A stretch of DNA of 64,000 nucleotides from Prorocentrum cordatum (GCA_963575745.1 CAUYUJ010017896.1:1-64000), one strand, 5' to 3'. Shown: positions 32,201-41,285, counted from the stretch's first letter. Translations and numbers: made by a program. Notes: a model not told the origin generated them from the sequence alone.

Positions 32201-34673
32201 ATCTGATGCGAGACCAGAGTCTGGCCATGTGAGGTAGCATGCCGAGGACCCTGTCGCCTCCAGACTTCTTGGCTGCGAGGGCTGCAATAGTGCCTGAGAT
32301 TTGTAGTGGCCAGATGCCTGCATGCTCTACTGCGTTGAGGATATCCGCATAGGCTTCGACTGCTGGTTCTGGTAGTCGATGGAGGTCGCGAGGTCCAAGG
32401 GCGTCAACTCCATGTGCTTTACTGGGTGGCATGCGGCCGTGAAAGCGGTGTACGATCTCGGCTGTGATGGGCTCGAGTGGTTGGCGAGCGGCTGCTGCCT
32501 TGGCCTTTGACAGCGCCTGTAGGATGTCGTCGGGGGTCTCGGTGGCCTGCCATACTTGTTGCCATTGTTGCTTCTTGCTGTCCATGATAACGGCGGGGTC
32601 GGCGATGGTCTGGTTGGTCGTGTAGGCCTCGATGGGACGTACGGGCGCAGGCCTGACATGGGCGTGTAGTACTCCAGGGCGGTGTTTCCATTGCTTGGCC
32701 AGCCAAGCACCGTAAGCCCTCTTGGACTTAGCGAGGGCGGCGGAGAGCGCTCTGGAGGCCCAGGTAGCGGTAATAGTGACCAAGTCGTCGGTGTCCTCAT
32801 TGTCCAAGTGCGGGGCCCAGACGAGTGCAAACCAGCGGAAAATGGTGTCCTCGTCCTTCTCGAACTGGAGGTCGTGAAAGTGAGTGTTGAAGTGGTCCGC
32901 GCGCTGCTGGATGATGGAGGCCTGCTGCTGCATGAGTGCTGCGTGCTTGGGCTTGTCGTGAGGCGCGGCGTAGCGCTTGATGAGGGTGAGCGTGATTGCC
33001 CACCATTCCGACTGAGGGTCATGTACTTGTACGCGGCCTAGGGCGGCGGCCGTCTTCTTCCAAGACAATTGGTAGCCTTGGGCTCGGCCTGTGAATGCTG
33101 CGGCTTCCTTGGGGTCGATCTGGTGGTGGCTGATCATGGTGTTCTCGAGCGCCGTGACCCATTTGGCGTACTTGAGGTTGAGGTCGTCGGCGTCGTGCAC
33201 CCAGTGAGTGTACACGAAGTGCGCGTGAGGCTGCTTGCAACGTGTGGGTACAGCTTGCTGCCATTGTTCCTCCCAGAGGTCGCTCGGGATAGCGTACGGA
33301 ATAGGCTCCTGTGCTGTTGGCTCGTCTTGTGGCTGGAGTTGTGCTGTTGCTTGTTGGAGTTCAGGAGGTAGATCGCGTAGGCGTGCTGCTCGAGCTTCTG
33401 CTGTTTTACGTTTCTTGATGGCGGTCTTGCTGTTGGGGTCTGGTGGGATCCTAGGTCTGTCCACTATGGGGAATGCCCTAGGGGTATGGATCGACTGATA
33501 TCACCAGGGGTCTGCGCTGCCTGCTCGAACTTCAAGGCCCACGTGGGTGGCCCAGGGGACGGTGGGGCACTGGCGAATGGAGAACGTGTGCTCGATGCCA
33601 GTCTTGACCAAATCGAAGTCGAGCGTGAGCCCCTGGCCCTTGTCGCACGTGGCGGATCCAGGCGCTCGCACGATGGTAGCATTCCATTTGGCGGGCCACT
33701 CTGTTGCTGCGAGCTGCTCAGGTGTCATATTCCAATCGGCCAGGATGGTCCACGGGTCAGTGAGCATAGTAACGGAGGCTCCCAGCGAGAGTAACTTATC
33801 GTGCACTGCACCCTCGATCTGCCTGTGGGGTTCCAGATACGCTGCAATAACAACCAGGTTGCCAGAGCGTCTGTGCCATACCATGGGCGTGAAGCCGCGG
33901 AACGGGTCGGGCCTGCGCTGGGAGATGGCCAGGTCGCGGAGGTGGTTGAAGGTTGTGGCCTGGACATGGTACCTGGAGAGGATAATCTCGCCACCCGTGT
34001 TGCCTCCGTCGGATCTGCTGGTCGGCGTGGCTGTAGTCGATGATATCCTCCAACCATCCGCTGCTAGCTTGTCGTAGATGAGAGGGGCTTTACCATGCGA
34101 GATGTGTGTTTCAACCAATGCCACCATCTGATATTGTTTGCCTGGCCCTGCCAGCCATTTCTCCGACTGTGGCCCCCACTGAGTAATGTTGGAGAAGAAC
34201 AGGGAGTGATCTGACGGCGTGGGATTCGTAGGGCCTTCGTCTTGGTAGGCGGGTCTGGGGTCGGGTCTCGGGCTGCTGGGCTTCCAAGGGCCTTTCGCAG
34301 CGGTCAAGTCGATAGCTTTCGCCATCTCATCGCCCCCTACCAAGGACTGCGTCTTGGGCGGGGCGGCATCAGGGTGTGCCGTTGGCAACGGCTCCCCTGG
34401 TACCTGTACCATATGCCTGTCGACAGCTTGGGCCGTCTCATCGCTCCCTACCGAGGACAGCGTCTCGGGCGGAGCGGCATCAGGGTCGGCTCGCGCGGCA
34501 CGCTGCGGCTGCCCTGGGTCCCATGTCACTGCGTCGACGGCCTGTGCCGCCTCATCGCCCCCAACCGAGGACAGCGTCTCGGGCGGGGCGGTAGCGTACT
34601 GCGCTGTGGCTGCGAAAACGATGTGGGCGTCCAACTCGGCCAGCTCGTCGAACGGGTCGAGGACTGCGTCCAT
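29281..34673 (-). pseudogene. LINE-A ORF2: EEP endonuclease - RT - RNase H, two lesions
   Basis: The endonuclease starts near MDAVLDPFDEL (34673). It shows an Asn motif (FFSNITQWGPQ), a catalytic Glu (ALVETHISHG), an ILADWNMTP motif (GDFN-like), LTLDFDLV and a final His (PWATHVGL). An in-frame TGA at 33503-33501 interrupts it (DPW*YQS). The frame continues through an RT linker into RT motif 0-2 (AAKKSGGDRVLGMLP, RLWSRIR) and shifts by one base at about 32200. The RT then shows motif A LLDIQKFYDN, motif B GIIAGSPHGTT and motif C TFVDDTV. A zinc knuckle follows (CDRCSAGVPETLFHRMWQC), then RNase H (FGDGSGG, PRGELHAF, TDHLALQRGW, GNQHADELAG), then paired Cys motifs (WRCPACL, FCVKCGH) and a GLHP motif near the C-terminus. 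It ends at 29281. Confidence 0.9.
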
Positions 34674-34764
34674 TGTGTTGATGATCGGTGGGTTGTCGTA
34701 GCTCTTGGTCTCTGACGGTAGGCGTCCCGTCTCACCAATCCGTCCAGGGTCGGGTAGTAGTCGG

Positions 34765-35991
34765 CTAAAGAGGCTGCTGGGCTCCAGCCACGGCGGTCGC
34801 GGTGGGCTTGCGCATCTGGCTGAGCATCTTCTGAGCCTTGTCTTCGAGGTCGGGGTCCTTGTTGATCGCTGGTACAGGCTGTGCGGCGAAGCTGCCGTCA
34901 GAAGTAGCGCCAGCAGCAGGTGCGGGAGGCTCATCGCTTGGCGCCGCTGGCGAAGAGGCCGCAGAGCCATCAGCGTCCGCTGCGGCTGCCGCTGGGGGTT
35001 CGCCTGCTGCCGCCGAGGCGGCGGGCGGTGGTCCACCTCCCTCTCGGGCGTGACCGTCCTCGTCGGACCGCTGCCGCTTGGAGGCGAAGCGCGTGCGCAT
35101 GGTGCTGGCCTCTGCGCGGAGCTGGCTGATGCGGCTGGCGGTGTTGCCGAAGAGCTCGGTGACCTTGGCCTTGATCTCCGTGGCGAAGCGCTGTTGGAGG
35201 GATTCCCATGCCTGGCGGTCGCTGTCGTCGATGTCAAGGCCTTGGAGATCGAACGCCGAACCCGCTTCGATGGAAATGTCACCGTCCTCGAGGAGGCTGG
35301 TGAGGTTGAACGTCGGGTTCTGCTGCGAGGCCGTGGGCGTAGCAGTGCCGCCCTTGCGAGCGACTTGGAGTGCATCGAGGGCGGCTTGGGCCTCGGCCTG
35401 GGCTTCTGCCAACTTGTAGGCGGCCTCCTCCGACGCCGCCTTGCGCTCGGTGTACCAGCTGAGCGCCTTTTGCTCGCTCTCGAGCAGCCTCTCCAGGTTG
35501 TTCTTGCAGCGGCGCTCCGTAGCCTGGGCGCGGCTGTAGATGTCGTTGAGGTCGGCTGGCTTCTGCGGCTGGGGCGGCGGAATCTGCGACTTGATACCGT
35601 CGATGGCTGCCTTGTCGATGTGGGGGGCGATCGCCTGGAGCTCCGCAAGGATGTCCTCTGCGGAGCGCGCCTTGGGGGTGTCGTTCTTGTTGGCCCACCA
35701 GTCGTCCTCTTGGTTCTTGCCATTGCCATTGCCGCGGCGGCGGCGGGACTTGGGCCATGAAGCCCACGGTTCCCATCCACCCTCAGGGCTGGGCTGCTGG
35801 GTGCAGCTGGAGTCGGCCTGGGCTGCGGCCTTGGCGCGGGCCGCCCAGGCACCTTGAACTGGAGGCGGGGAATCTGTCCACGGCGCCAAGGCTTTGCTGC
35901 ACCAGTAGCACGTCTGGTTGGTCTTGTAGTTCCAGGCGTACGAGCAGGAGTAGCACTTGACGTAGGCGCTGCGCTGCTGCGGAGGCGCCAT
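34765..35991 (-). CDS. LINE-A ORF1, zinc finger and coiled-coil protein, 408 aa
   Basis: Starts at ATG 35991 and ends with TAG at 34765. Residues ~10-33 hold a C-x2-C...C-x2-C finger (CYSCSYAWNYKTNQTCYWC) followed by an APW motif. A Lys/Arg-rich patch follows (SRRRRGNGNGKNQ), then long Ala/Glu/Lys/Gln helices typical of coiled coil (about residues 135-215). An acidic region (LLEDGDISIEAGSAFDLQGL), a second helical part (about 250-300) and an Ala/Pro/Ser-rich tail complete it. ORF1 proteins of non-LTR elements bind RNA and assemble RNPs. LINE-B ORF1 has the same order of parts, which supports this call. An alternative upstream start exists at 36042 in the same frame; 35991 is preferred because it begins the part conserved in layout with LINE-B. 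Intact. Confidence 0.85.
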   Translation of the reverse strand: MAPPQQRSAYVKCYSCSYAWNYKTNQTCYWCSKALAPWTDSPPPVQGAWAARAKAAAQADSSCTQQPSPEGGWEPWASWPKSRRRRGNGNGKNQEDDWWANKNDTPKARSAEDILAELQAIAPHIDKAAIDGIKSQIPPPQPQKPADLNDIYSRAQATERRCKNNLERLLESEQKALSWYTERKAASEEAAYKLAEAQAEAQAALDALQVARKGGTATPTASQQNPTFNLTSLLEDGDISIEAGSAFDLQGLDIDDSDRQAWESLQQRFATEIKAKVTELFGNTASRISQLRAEASTMRTRFASKRQRSDEDGHAREGGGPPPAASAAAGEPPAAAAADADGSAASSPAAPSDEPPAPAAGATSDGSFAAQPVPAINKDPDLEDKAQKMLSQMRKPTATAVAGAQQPL

Positions 35992-36131
35992 GGACGAGCT
36001 GAGGAACAGAGGAAGCTCACCTGCGGGCTGCAGGAGGCACACGGAGGGTTGAACAAAGCTGTCGGGCTCAAGAGCCCTGGCACTGGCCGCGGACTAGCGG
36101 TATCCACTTGTTCCACTGTGGAACTAGGCAT

Positions 36132-36153
36132 CTTGAGCCAAAATGGCTACGGA
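36132..36153 (-). other. Complete dinoflagellate spliced leader at the LINE-A 5' end
   Basis: On the minus strand: TCCGTAGCCATT then TTGGCTCAAG, the 22-nt DinoSL normally found only at the 5' end of trans-spliced mRNAs. It is followed at once by ATG (36131-36129). The SL gene's usual donor and intron sequence does not follow, so this is a copied mRNA end, not an SL RNA gene. Confidence 0.95.
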
Positions 36154-36215
36154 AGGAGGGGGAGGAGGAGGAGGAGGAGGCGGAGGAGGAGGAGGAGGAG
36201 GAGCAGAAGGAGCAG
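36154..36215. repeat. (GGA)n tract at the 5' boundary of LINE-A
   Basis: GGA triplets abutting the DinoSL; in LINE-A orientation this is (TCC)n directly upstream of the element. Confidence 0.93.
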
Positions 36216-36364
36216 CAGCGCACAAGGAGGGGTGCCGCCCTGGCGGTGGCCGCCCGCCCGCGAGTGCGGGGGGCGGCGGGGTGCACTGCGATGGTCGAGG
36301 CGCGGGCTGCTGGGGGCAGCGACCTTCACAGACCCCCGTCGAGGTAGGAGCAACAACCATGATC

Positions 36365-36589
36365 AAGCAGTGGCGAAGCGTCCTGGCTCGCGTATAGGTC
36401 CACCCAGCAAGGTTCTAAGAACACTTCTGTGGATTTCTAGTGCGAATTTTTTGTAGAACAGTTCTGGCTGAGGCTGTCTTGTTTTGATTCATCGGGTTTA
36501 TGTTCTAAGAACGCTGCTTTTGTTCTTGGAGCACTTCAGGGTTCTAAGACCGTCTCGTGGAAGGCCTATCCTCAGCATGACGGGGAGTT
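36365..36589 (+). repeat. Dispersed repeat E, copy B
   Basis: Aligns with 25096-25330. Contains four GTTCTAAGAAC-type near-palindromes (GTTCTAAGAACAC, GTTCTAAGAACGC, GTTCTTGGAGC, GTTCTAAGACC). It flows directly into an inverted partial R155 copy. Confidence 0.85.
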
Positions 36590-36670
36590 GTTTGCCCTTT
36601 TCGGCCGAAGGGGGGCCCTCACCGGCCCTCGGGGTTGTCGGAAAACGATTCAGAACGAAACACCGGCCTG
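36590..36670 (-). repeat. R155 partial copy 11 (inverted)
   Basis: CCCTCACCGGCCCTCGGGG, then GTCGGAAAACGATTCAGAAC and GAAACACCGG. This is the reverse complement of the R155 block from ACCGGTTTTTCG to GCCCGGCGAGGG. Confidence 0.78.
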
Positions 36671-36686
36671 AGCAGCGGCGGTCAGG

Positions 36687-36886
36687 CCTTCGAGGTACTC
36701 CAGATTTCGTAATACAAGGAGGGGGGTCTCATTTCGGGGGGGGGTCTCTTCCAGGCTATCTTGGAGGGCCTGGGGGGTCTGGGGACGATGTTTTGGAGGG
36801 TTCTACCACGGGGGAGGTCTGAAATGTCTTGTCTTGGAGGGTCCAGACCCCCTCCCTTTTATTACGAAATCTGGAGTAGCCTCGAA
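36687..36886. mobile_element. MITE-like element, ~200 bp with ~42-bp terminal inverted repeats
   Basis: The left end CTTCGAGGTACTCCAGATTT continues CGTAATACAAGGAGGGGG. The right end is its reverse complement with a few changes (CCCCCTCCCTTTTATTACGA, then AATCTGGAGTAGCCTCGAAG). The interior is GGAGGGTCTGG-rich and noncoding. No convincing target-site duplication at the ends as drawn. Confidence 0.82.
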
Positions 36887-37816
36887 GTAACATCGAGGAG
36901 ACGGCTGAGGAAGCGGGGGGGAGAAAAGAAGAAGGAGGCAAGCGAGAGCCATACTCGCCTCTCTCGGTCCGTGCGGCGGTGCTCGAGGGACAGCGTGCAC
37001 GAGCCACTGCCACGGAGAGGTCTCGCCACTCCACAGGAGGAGTATCCAAACATAGCTTAAACAACCGTCAGGGGACAATGTTTCCATGACTGTTGCTTCT
37101 GAATGTGTTGTTGCCTATTTCTTGTTTGTCGCCCCAAAACCCGCCTGTGGGAGGGCACGCCCGACCGAAGTCTAGGGCCCTGGTCGTCATCCTTCGCGAT
37201 CTGTTGCGTGTTTTGCTTCGGCGCAGCGCTGCGGTTCCAGACGAACCCTCATGCTGCATCGGCCGACCGACCTCCCACCCAGCAGGGGATTCTCGTAGCC
37301 GTAGGACTGTCGGTCTGCTCTTCAATGCTCCTCCGTGCGCGCGGAGTCTGGTAGCTGTGCACGTGTTGTCCTCTCTCTTTCTCGCCCTTCCTTCCTCCTC
37401 TCTCTCTCTCTCTCTCCCTGCCTCTCGGTGGCCGTCTCGTACGCACCGCGAGGCACATGTGTCCCCTCTGTGCGTAACGTTCCATTCTCAAACTGACGGG
37501 ACGGACTCATTCCCTGGAGCCGCTGGTTCGGCTTCCGGATTCTTTCTGCAGCACTCGTGCAGTATACGACACCCGAGCTTCGGCGCCCCGGCGCCCCCCT
37601 CCGAGCTCTCTTAGAGGGCCCCCCCGCCCCAGGCGTGCACCTCGGCGCCCTGCCCTGCCTCGCCCCTTTGCCTTGCCCCTCCCCCCCCCCCTCCCGGCCT
37701 GGGGAGGCCCGCGAGCCCGCCCACGCCCTCGGGGCACCTGGGCCCCCGGCTCATGCGGCGCTCCGAGAGCCGGCCGCTGCCCGTCGGCGCGCTGGGGGCG
37801 CTGGAGGCCCGCCGCC
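36887..37816. other. Unique sequence with a (CT)n tract
   Basis: (CT)n at about 37397-37416. At 37140 a GCCTGT.GGAGG..A motif resembles 25984-25996. Open frames lack domains. Confidence 0.45.
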
Positions 37817-37823
37817 GCCACCG

Positions 37824-37858
<35 letters not shown>

Positions 37859-37859
37859 G

Positions 37860-37904
<45 letters not shown>

Positions 37905-37910
37905 CCGCCG

Positions 37911-37955
<45 letters not shown>

Positions 37956-37987
37956 CCGCCGCCGCCGCCCCGTCGCCGCCGCCGTCG

Positions 37988-38040
<53 letters not shown>

Positions 38041-38085
38041 GCCGCCGCCGCCGTCGCCGCCGCCGCCGCCGTCGTCGTCGTGGTG
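37817..38085. repeat. (GTC)n/(GCC)n trinucleotide tract
   Basis: Alternating blocks of CGT and CGC triplets, about 270 bases. Poly-Arg, poly-Ala/Val or poly-Ser/Pro in the three frames; not coding. Confidence 0.95.
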
Positions 38086-38159
38086 CTCGAGGAGAGGAGC
38101 GGATATAGTAGAGACGACGGTGTGCGGGGGGATGTTCTGAACGTTCTGTGCCTTTTCGT

Positions 38160-38250
38160 TGGGTTCTCTGGAGGGGCCCTCGTCGCCACGGCTGGATCCG
38201 CCTCGAGATCCTGGTCAGAGCGCGCTGCAGGAGAGGTCCGGGGTCGACTT
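38160..38250 (+). repeat. Dispersed repeat F, copy 3
   Basis: Contains CCCTCGTCGCCACGGCTGGA, TCCGCCTCGAGATCCTGGTC and CAGGAGAGGTCCGGGGTC, as in 25725-25815 and 26200-26290. Confidence 0.8.
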
Positions 38251-39588
38251 TGAGAAGGGGCGACGTGCTCGTGGTCGAGGTCGTCGTGGTGATGGTCGTC
38301 GTCCTCGTTCTCAGCGTACTGCTGCTGCTCCGTCTGGCTCATCATTCCTGCCTCCTCCAACCGTCTACACTCTCGTCCTCCTTCTTTCAGGAGGGGAAAA
38401 AACACACAGACACAAGTAAACGTCGACCTAGGAAAATATAGGAAAATATGGGAAGTGGGGGGGAAGACAAAAACCCAGAAAATATGAGAAAATATGGGGG
38501 ATCTTTTTATTTGTGTGCATTTATTTGTGTGTCCCAGGGCCCCTTCATTCTTTCCCCCCGTCCTTCCTCCTCCGTTCCTCGCTACTCATCCAAATAAGGA
38601 GGAGGAAGGATGCTGGAGAATAACCCGGGTGCATCACCGATGCCGCGGCTCTTCGCCATGAGTCCCTGCAGCATTCCTTTTCGCTGCGGGAAGCCCCCTC
38701 TCACAGATGAGAGTCTCGTGGGCCTACGATTCCATCGAGAGTACGCTCTATAAACAAAAACGTCTGTCATGTGTATGTTGCATCGAGTTGTTCCGGTTCG
38801 AATGGAAAGGTCAAGAGATATCCCCGCTGGCAAAGCCGATCTGCGCTCCATCCGTGGAACGGTGGTGCTGTGAAGCATTTTGGCCGCAAGCAGGGAAGGA
38901 GTCTCAAGCGACAGCCGCATTCTGAAGAGGACGCCCTTCCACCCTGGCAGTCTCTTGGAGCTGCTCCCGACGAGCGTGCGCGGCGCTATGCTTCACGGAT
39001 TTTGCTGTTACGACGGTTATAATTCACTTTGAGTGACGATGCTAACTAGTTGCGGGTGGTGTCTCATATCATATTATATCTCGGGTTACATCATCCGCTA
39101 TCTTTTTTGTTTTTTCTCAGCGGTTTGCGATGTGCAACATATCGTTTTCTATATTTTCGTATCTTTTTGTATCTTTTGAGCTTCTTGAGCCCTGCCCACG
39201 TGCCAAGCGTCGGCGGTTCGATCCAACGGGGAGCGGCGGTGGAAAGGGGTGAAATGAAATGAGGGAAACAGTGATGATGCCGTGCCCTTTCTCGCTTTAC
39301 ATGTCCTTCTTGTCCCGCCCTCACGTGCCCAACAATCCAGCGCGGTTTTAAACGCCCCTCCCTCCGCCCCGCCCCGCCGCAGGCCCCGCGGTGCGTTCCG
39401 CCGAAGGCCGCATTGGCCCATACTCCACATGCCTGCGTTTCTCCCCCCTCCCCGTCTCCACACGCCCCCCACCCCACACCGCTCAGTTCGACGCACCTCT
39501 CGCGAGGATCGTGCCGCCGCGTGGGGTTTGATGCGTACAGTTACGTTACCTTTAGCATCATATTATTGGGTCCTTCGCCACGATGTGT
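38251..39588. other. Mostly unique sequence upstream of the transposase-like gene
   Basis: 38425-38500 has repeated GAAAATATG(G/A)GAAAATATG units. The interval from 39020 is AT-richer. A canonical-looking acceptor (a T-rich run ending TTTTTTCTCAG at 39119, with GCTAAC at about 39042) may mark an intron end, but no exon pairs with it. No gene called. Confidence 0.45.
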
Positions 39589-39640
39589 TTTCTGTAGGTG
39601 TTTCGGTTCTGGCGTTTCTGTAGGTGTTTCGGTTCTGGCG
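39589..39640 (+). repeat. 26-bp tandem duplication directly upstream of an ATG
   Basis: TTCTGTAGGTGTTTCGGTTC/TGGCG occurs twice in a row, three bases before ATG 39643. Confidence 0.9.
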
Positions 39641-39642
39641 GG

Positions 39643-40527
39643 ATGGAGCCGCCGAGGAAGCGCCCTAATTTATTAGCTAGATGTGGCATTTCAACGTCGC
39701 TCGCAGCAGTAAATCGCGCGGTTGCCGCCGCCAAAGATGAGGACGATTTGGACCATCCCCAGGATTTGCGGCCGCAACTGGTTAAATATATTAACGGTGT
39801 CACCACAAACTACGGCGGTTTGTACGAGCGTATCCAGGTTGAGCTCCATGACGGCACATTTGTGCCGATTCAGTTGATAAACCCATTCGCTCTTCTAGCT
39901 TGGCTTACGTCACGTTGCCCAGATTTCGCCAAATTGTTAAGGGATAGCACGGTAGGTACTAGCGTTGCCAGCATTGCATTCTGGTCAGACGAGACCACCG
40001 CGGGCAATCAGCTTCGCCCAGATTCTGTTAATAAGTATCTCGCGGGATACTGGACAATATGCGAGTTGCCAAGCTGGTTCAGATCCCAAGATTTCGGGTG
40101 GTTTCCAGCAATTATATTGGAGTATGACATGCTGACGTCCATCCGTCACAAGTTAGGAGGCCTTCTGAAATATGTAGTTCGAGCGTTTTTTTGTGAACTC
40201 GGCGTCGCGAAGTTTAGCTTTCCCAGCGGCATGCGCCTCCAAGATGGCCGCGGTAATTTGTATGTGTTGCGTTGCAAATTGCATTGTTGTATCATGGACG
40301 AAAAGGCACATAAGGAAAGCAGATCCACAAAAGGAGCTGCAGGGACATGCTGCTGCGCGATATGTGCCAACATTTTCAACGGCAGCATCGAGGCTTGCGA
40401 GGGCGACGAATATATTTACCATTACAAAACAGCGACACCAGAGGTGTTCGATAAAAAGACGGACGAAAGAGCTTGGGAAAGTGTGGAGGATCTCGTTGCA
40501 AAAAAAACAGTGCTCACCAAGAGGAAA
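39643..40527 (+). CDS. Transposase-like dinoflagellate multicopy protein, first part
   Basis: ATG 39643 (MEPPRKRPNLLARCG) opens a frame with ordinary protein composition. Landmarks: FALLAWLTSRCPDFAKLL, then an acidic motif AFWSDETTAGNQLRPDSVNK followed by GYWTICELPSWFRSQ, LHCCIMDEKAHKES, and a four-Cys cluster CCCAICANIF. From memory of dinoflagellate proteomes, this DE.T.GN.L...(R/K)K..A.YW pattern belongs to a very large multicopy family with DNA-transposase-like features and no proven function. The frame reads to LTKRK near 40527 and resumes at FELLEQVYGL (42409), so the gene is split. The open frame continues to 40620 but that part is dispersed repeat Y. The nucleus is the likely site of action (inference). 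Confidence 0.75.
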
Positions 40528-40529
40528 GT

Positions 40530-40625
40530 CTTGACGCTTCGCGTATCCCAACCAGCACATCCAAAAACGATGCCCAAGCGAATTGCGGTGATCAGGGAAG
40601 TGAGGGATCATGCAGAGTAGCAAAG
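40530..40625 (+). repeat. Dispersed repeat Y, copy 1
   Basis: GACGCTTCGCGTATCCCA, CACATCCAAAAACGATGCCC, AAGCGAATTGCGGTGATCAG and GGAAGTGAGG. Related copies lie at 42020-42124 (-), 48905-49070 (-) and 50615-50720 (+). Each one borders GGA-rich (or inverted TCC-rich) DNA. Confidence 0.8.
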
Positions 40626-40654
40626 GGTTGGGGGACCCGTCTTACCCAAGAGGG

Positions 40655-40930
40655 CGAGGATGGAGGAGGAGTCGGAGGAGGACGGGGAGGAGGAGGGGGA
40701 GGAGGGGCAGCAGGTGGGAAACAATGGAGGAGGGAGGAGGGAGGATGGGGGAATCGGCGGATGATGAGGAGGAGGGATAGGAGGAGGAGGAGGATGATGA
40801 GGAGGGGGAGGAAGAGAAGAGGAAAGGAGGAGGAGGATGAGGAGGAGGATGAGGCTGATAAAGTGGAGGAGAAGGAGGAGGAGTAGGCCGACAAGGGGGA
40901 GGAGGAGGAGGAGGAGGAGGATGAGACAGA
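40655..40930. repeat. (GGA)n tract
   Basis: GGA triplets with GGG and GAT interruptions inside the interruption of the transposase-like gene. Confidence 0.93.
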
Positions 40931-41092
40931 TGAGAAGGATCAATAGCAATGACGTGCACAAGAGCCTCCTAGGATGTCCCTTGGAAGTTGTTTTGGGGTC
41001 CTCTTGGAGCGCCTGGGGGATTCTTGGATGCCTCGGGGAAGGAATGGGTGTCCCCTAATTAGCGCCCCCCCTCGGGAGCATCTAAAATCACA

Positions 41093-41285
41093 TCTTGGAC
41101 CCCTCTTGGGACGCCCTTGGGGCGCTCTTGAGCGCTCTTAGGGCAGTATTGGGGCCATCTTGGGCCCCTCTTGGTGCCCTCTTGGGCCCTCTTGGAACCA
41201 TCTTGGGGCCTCGAATGGGCATCGGAAGCGAAAGGGCGAGACCGCAAACAACATTGATTTCCCTTAGGTTTTGGAGCCATTTTGG
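41093..41285. repeat. CTTGGG/CTCTTGG short-period repeat
   Basis: About 15 loosely repeated (C)TCTTGG(G/A)(G/C)CC units. The same motif family is at 41590-41780 (inverted), 42133-42270, 48450-48690 (inverted) and 51280-51505. Confidence 0.75.

Larger units (their letters stand above)
29158..36153 (-). mobile_element. LINE-A: nearly intact non-LTR retrotransposon with 5' DinoSL
   Basis: About 7.0 kb on the minus strand. In order: a full 22-nt DinoSL (36153-36132), a ~140-nt leader, ORF1 (zinc finger plus coiled coil), ORF2 (EEP endonuclease, reverse transcriptase, zinc knuckle, RNase H, C-terminal zinc domain), and a ~120-nt 3' tail. Both ends lie in (TCC)n reading with the element (36154-36215 upstream, 29157-28985 downstream). 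There are no long terminal repeats and no poly-A. A target-site duplication cannot be told apart from the microsatellite. Only two ORF2 lesions were seen (one TGA, one single-base frameshift), so the copy is fairly young. Family assignment beyond a dinoflagellate EEP/RT/RNase H LINE needs a phylogeny. Confidence 0.92.

Noticed and set aside
36010-36040. 22-nt GT-AG mini-intron in the LINE-A leader (CAGGTGAGC...CTCAG)
   Set aside because: Too short for a spliceosomal intron, and removing it does not join the SL-adjacent ATG to ORF1 in frame.
33501-36131. 876-residue protein as a single gene product
   Set aside because: The first two thirds are an out-of-frame reading of ORF1 (Ser/Pro/Arg-rich); only the endonuclease part at the C-terminus is credible.
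29281-36153. LTR retrotransposon or retrovirus-like element
   Set aside because: No long terminal repeats, protease or integrase; EEP endonuclease with RT and C-terminal RNase H indicates a non-LTR element.
41270-41285. Spliced-leader relic at GAGCCATTTTGGCATC
   Set aside because: Only 11 bases match and they fall in the CTTGGAGCCATCTTGG short-period repeat, which explains the resemblance.
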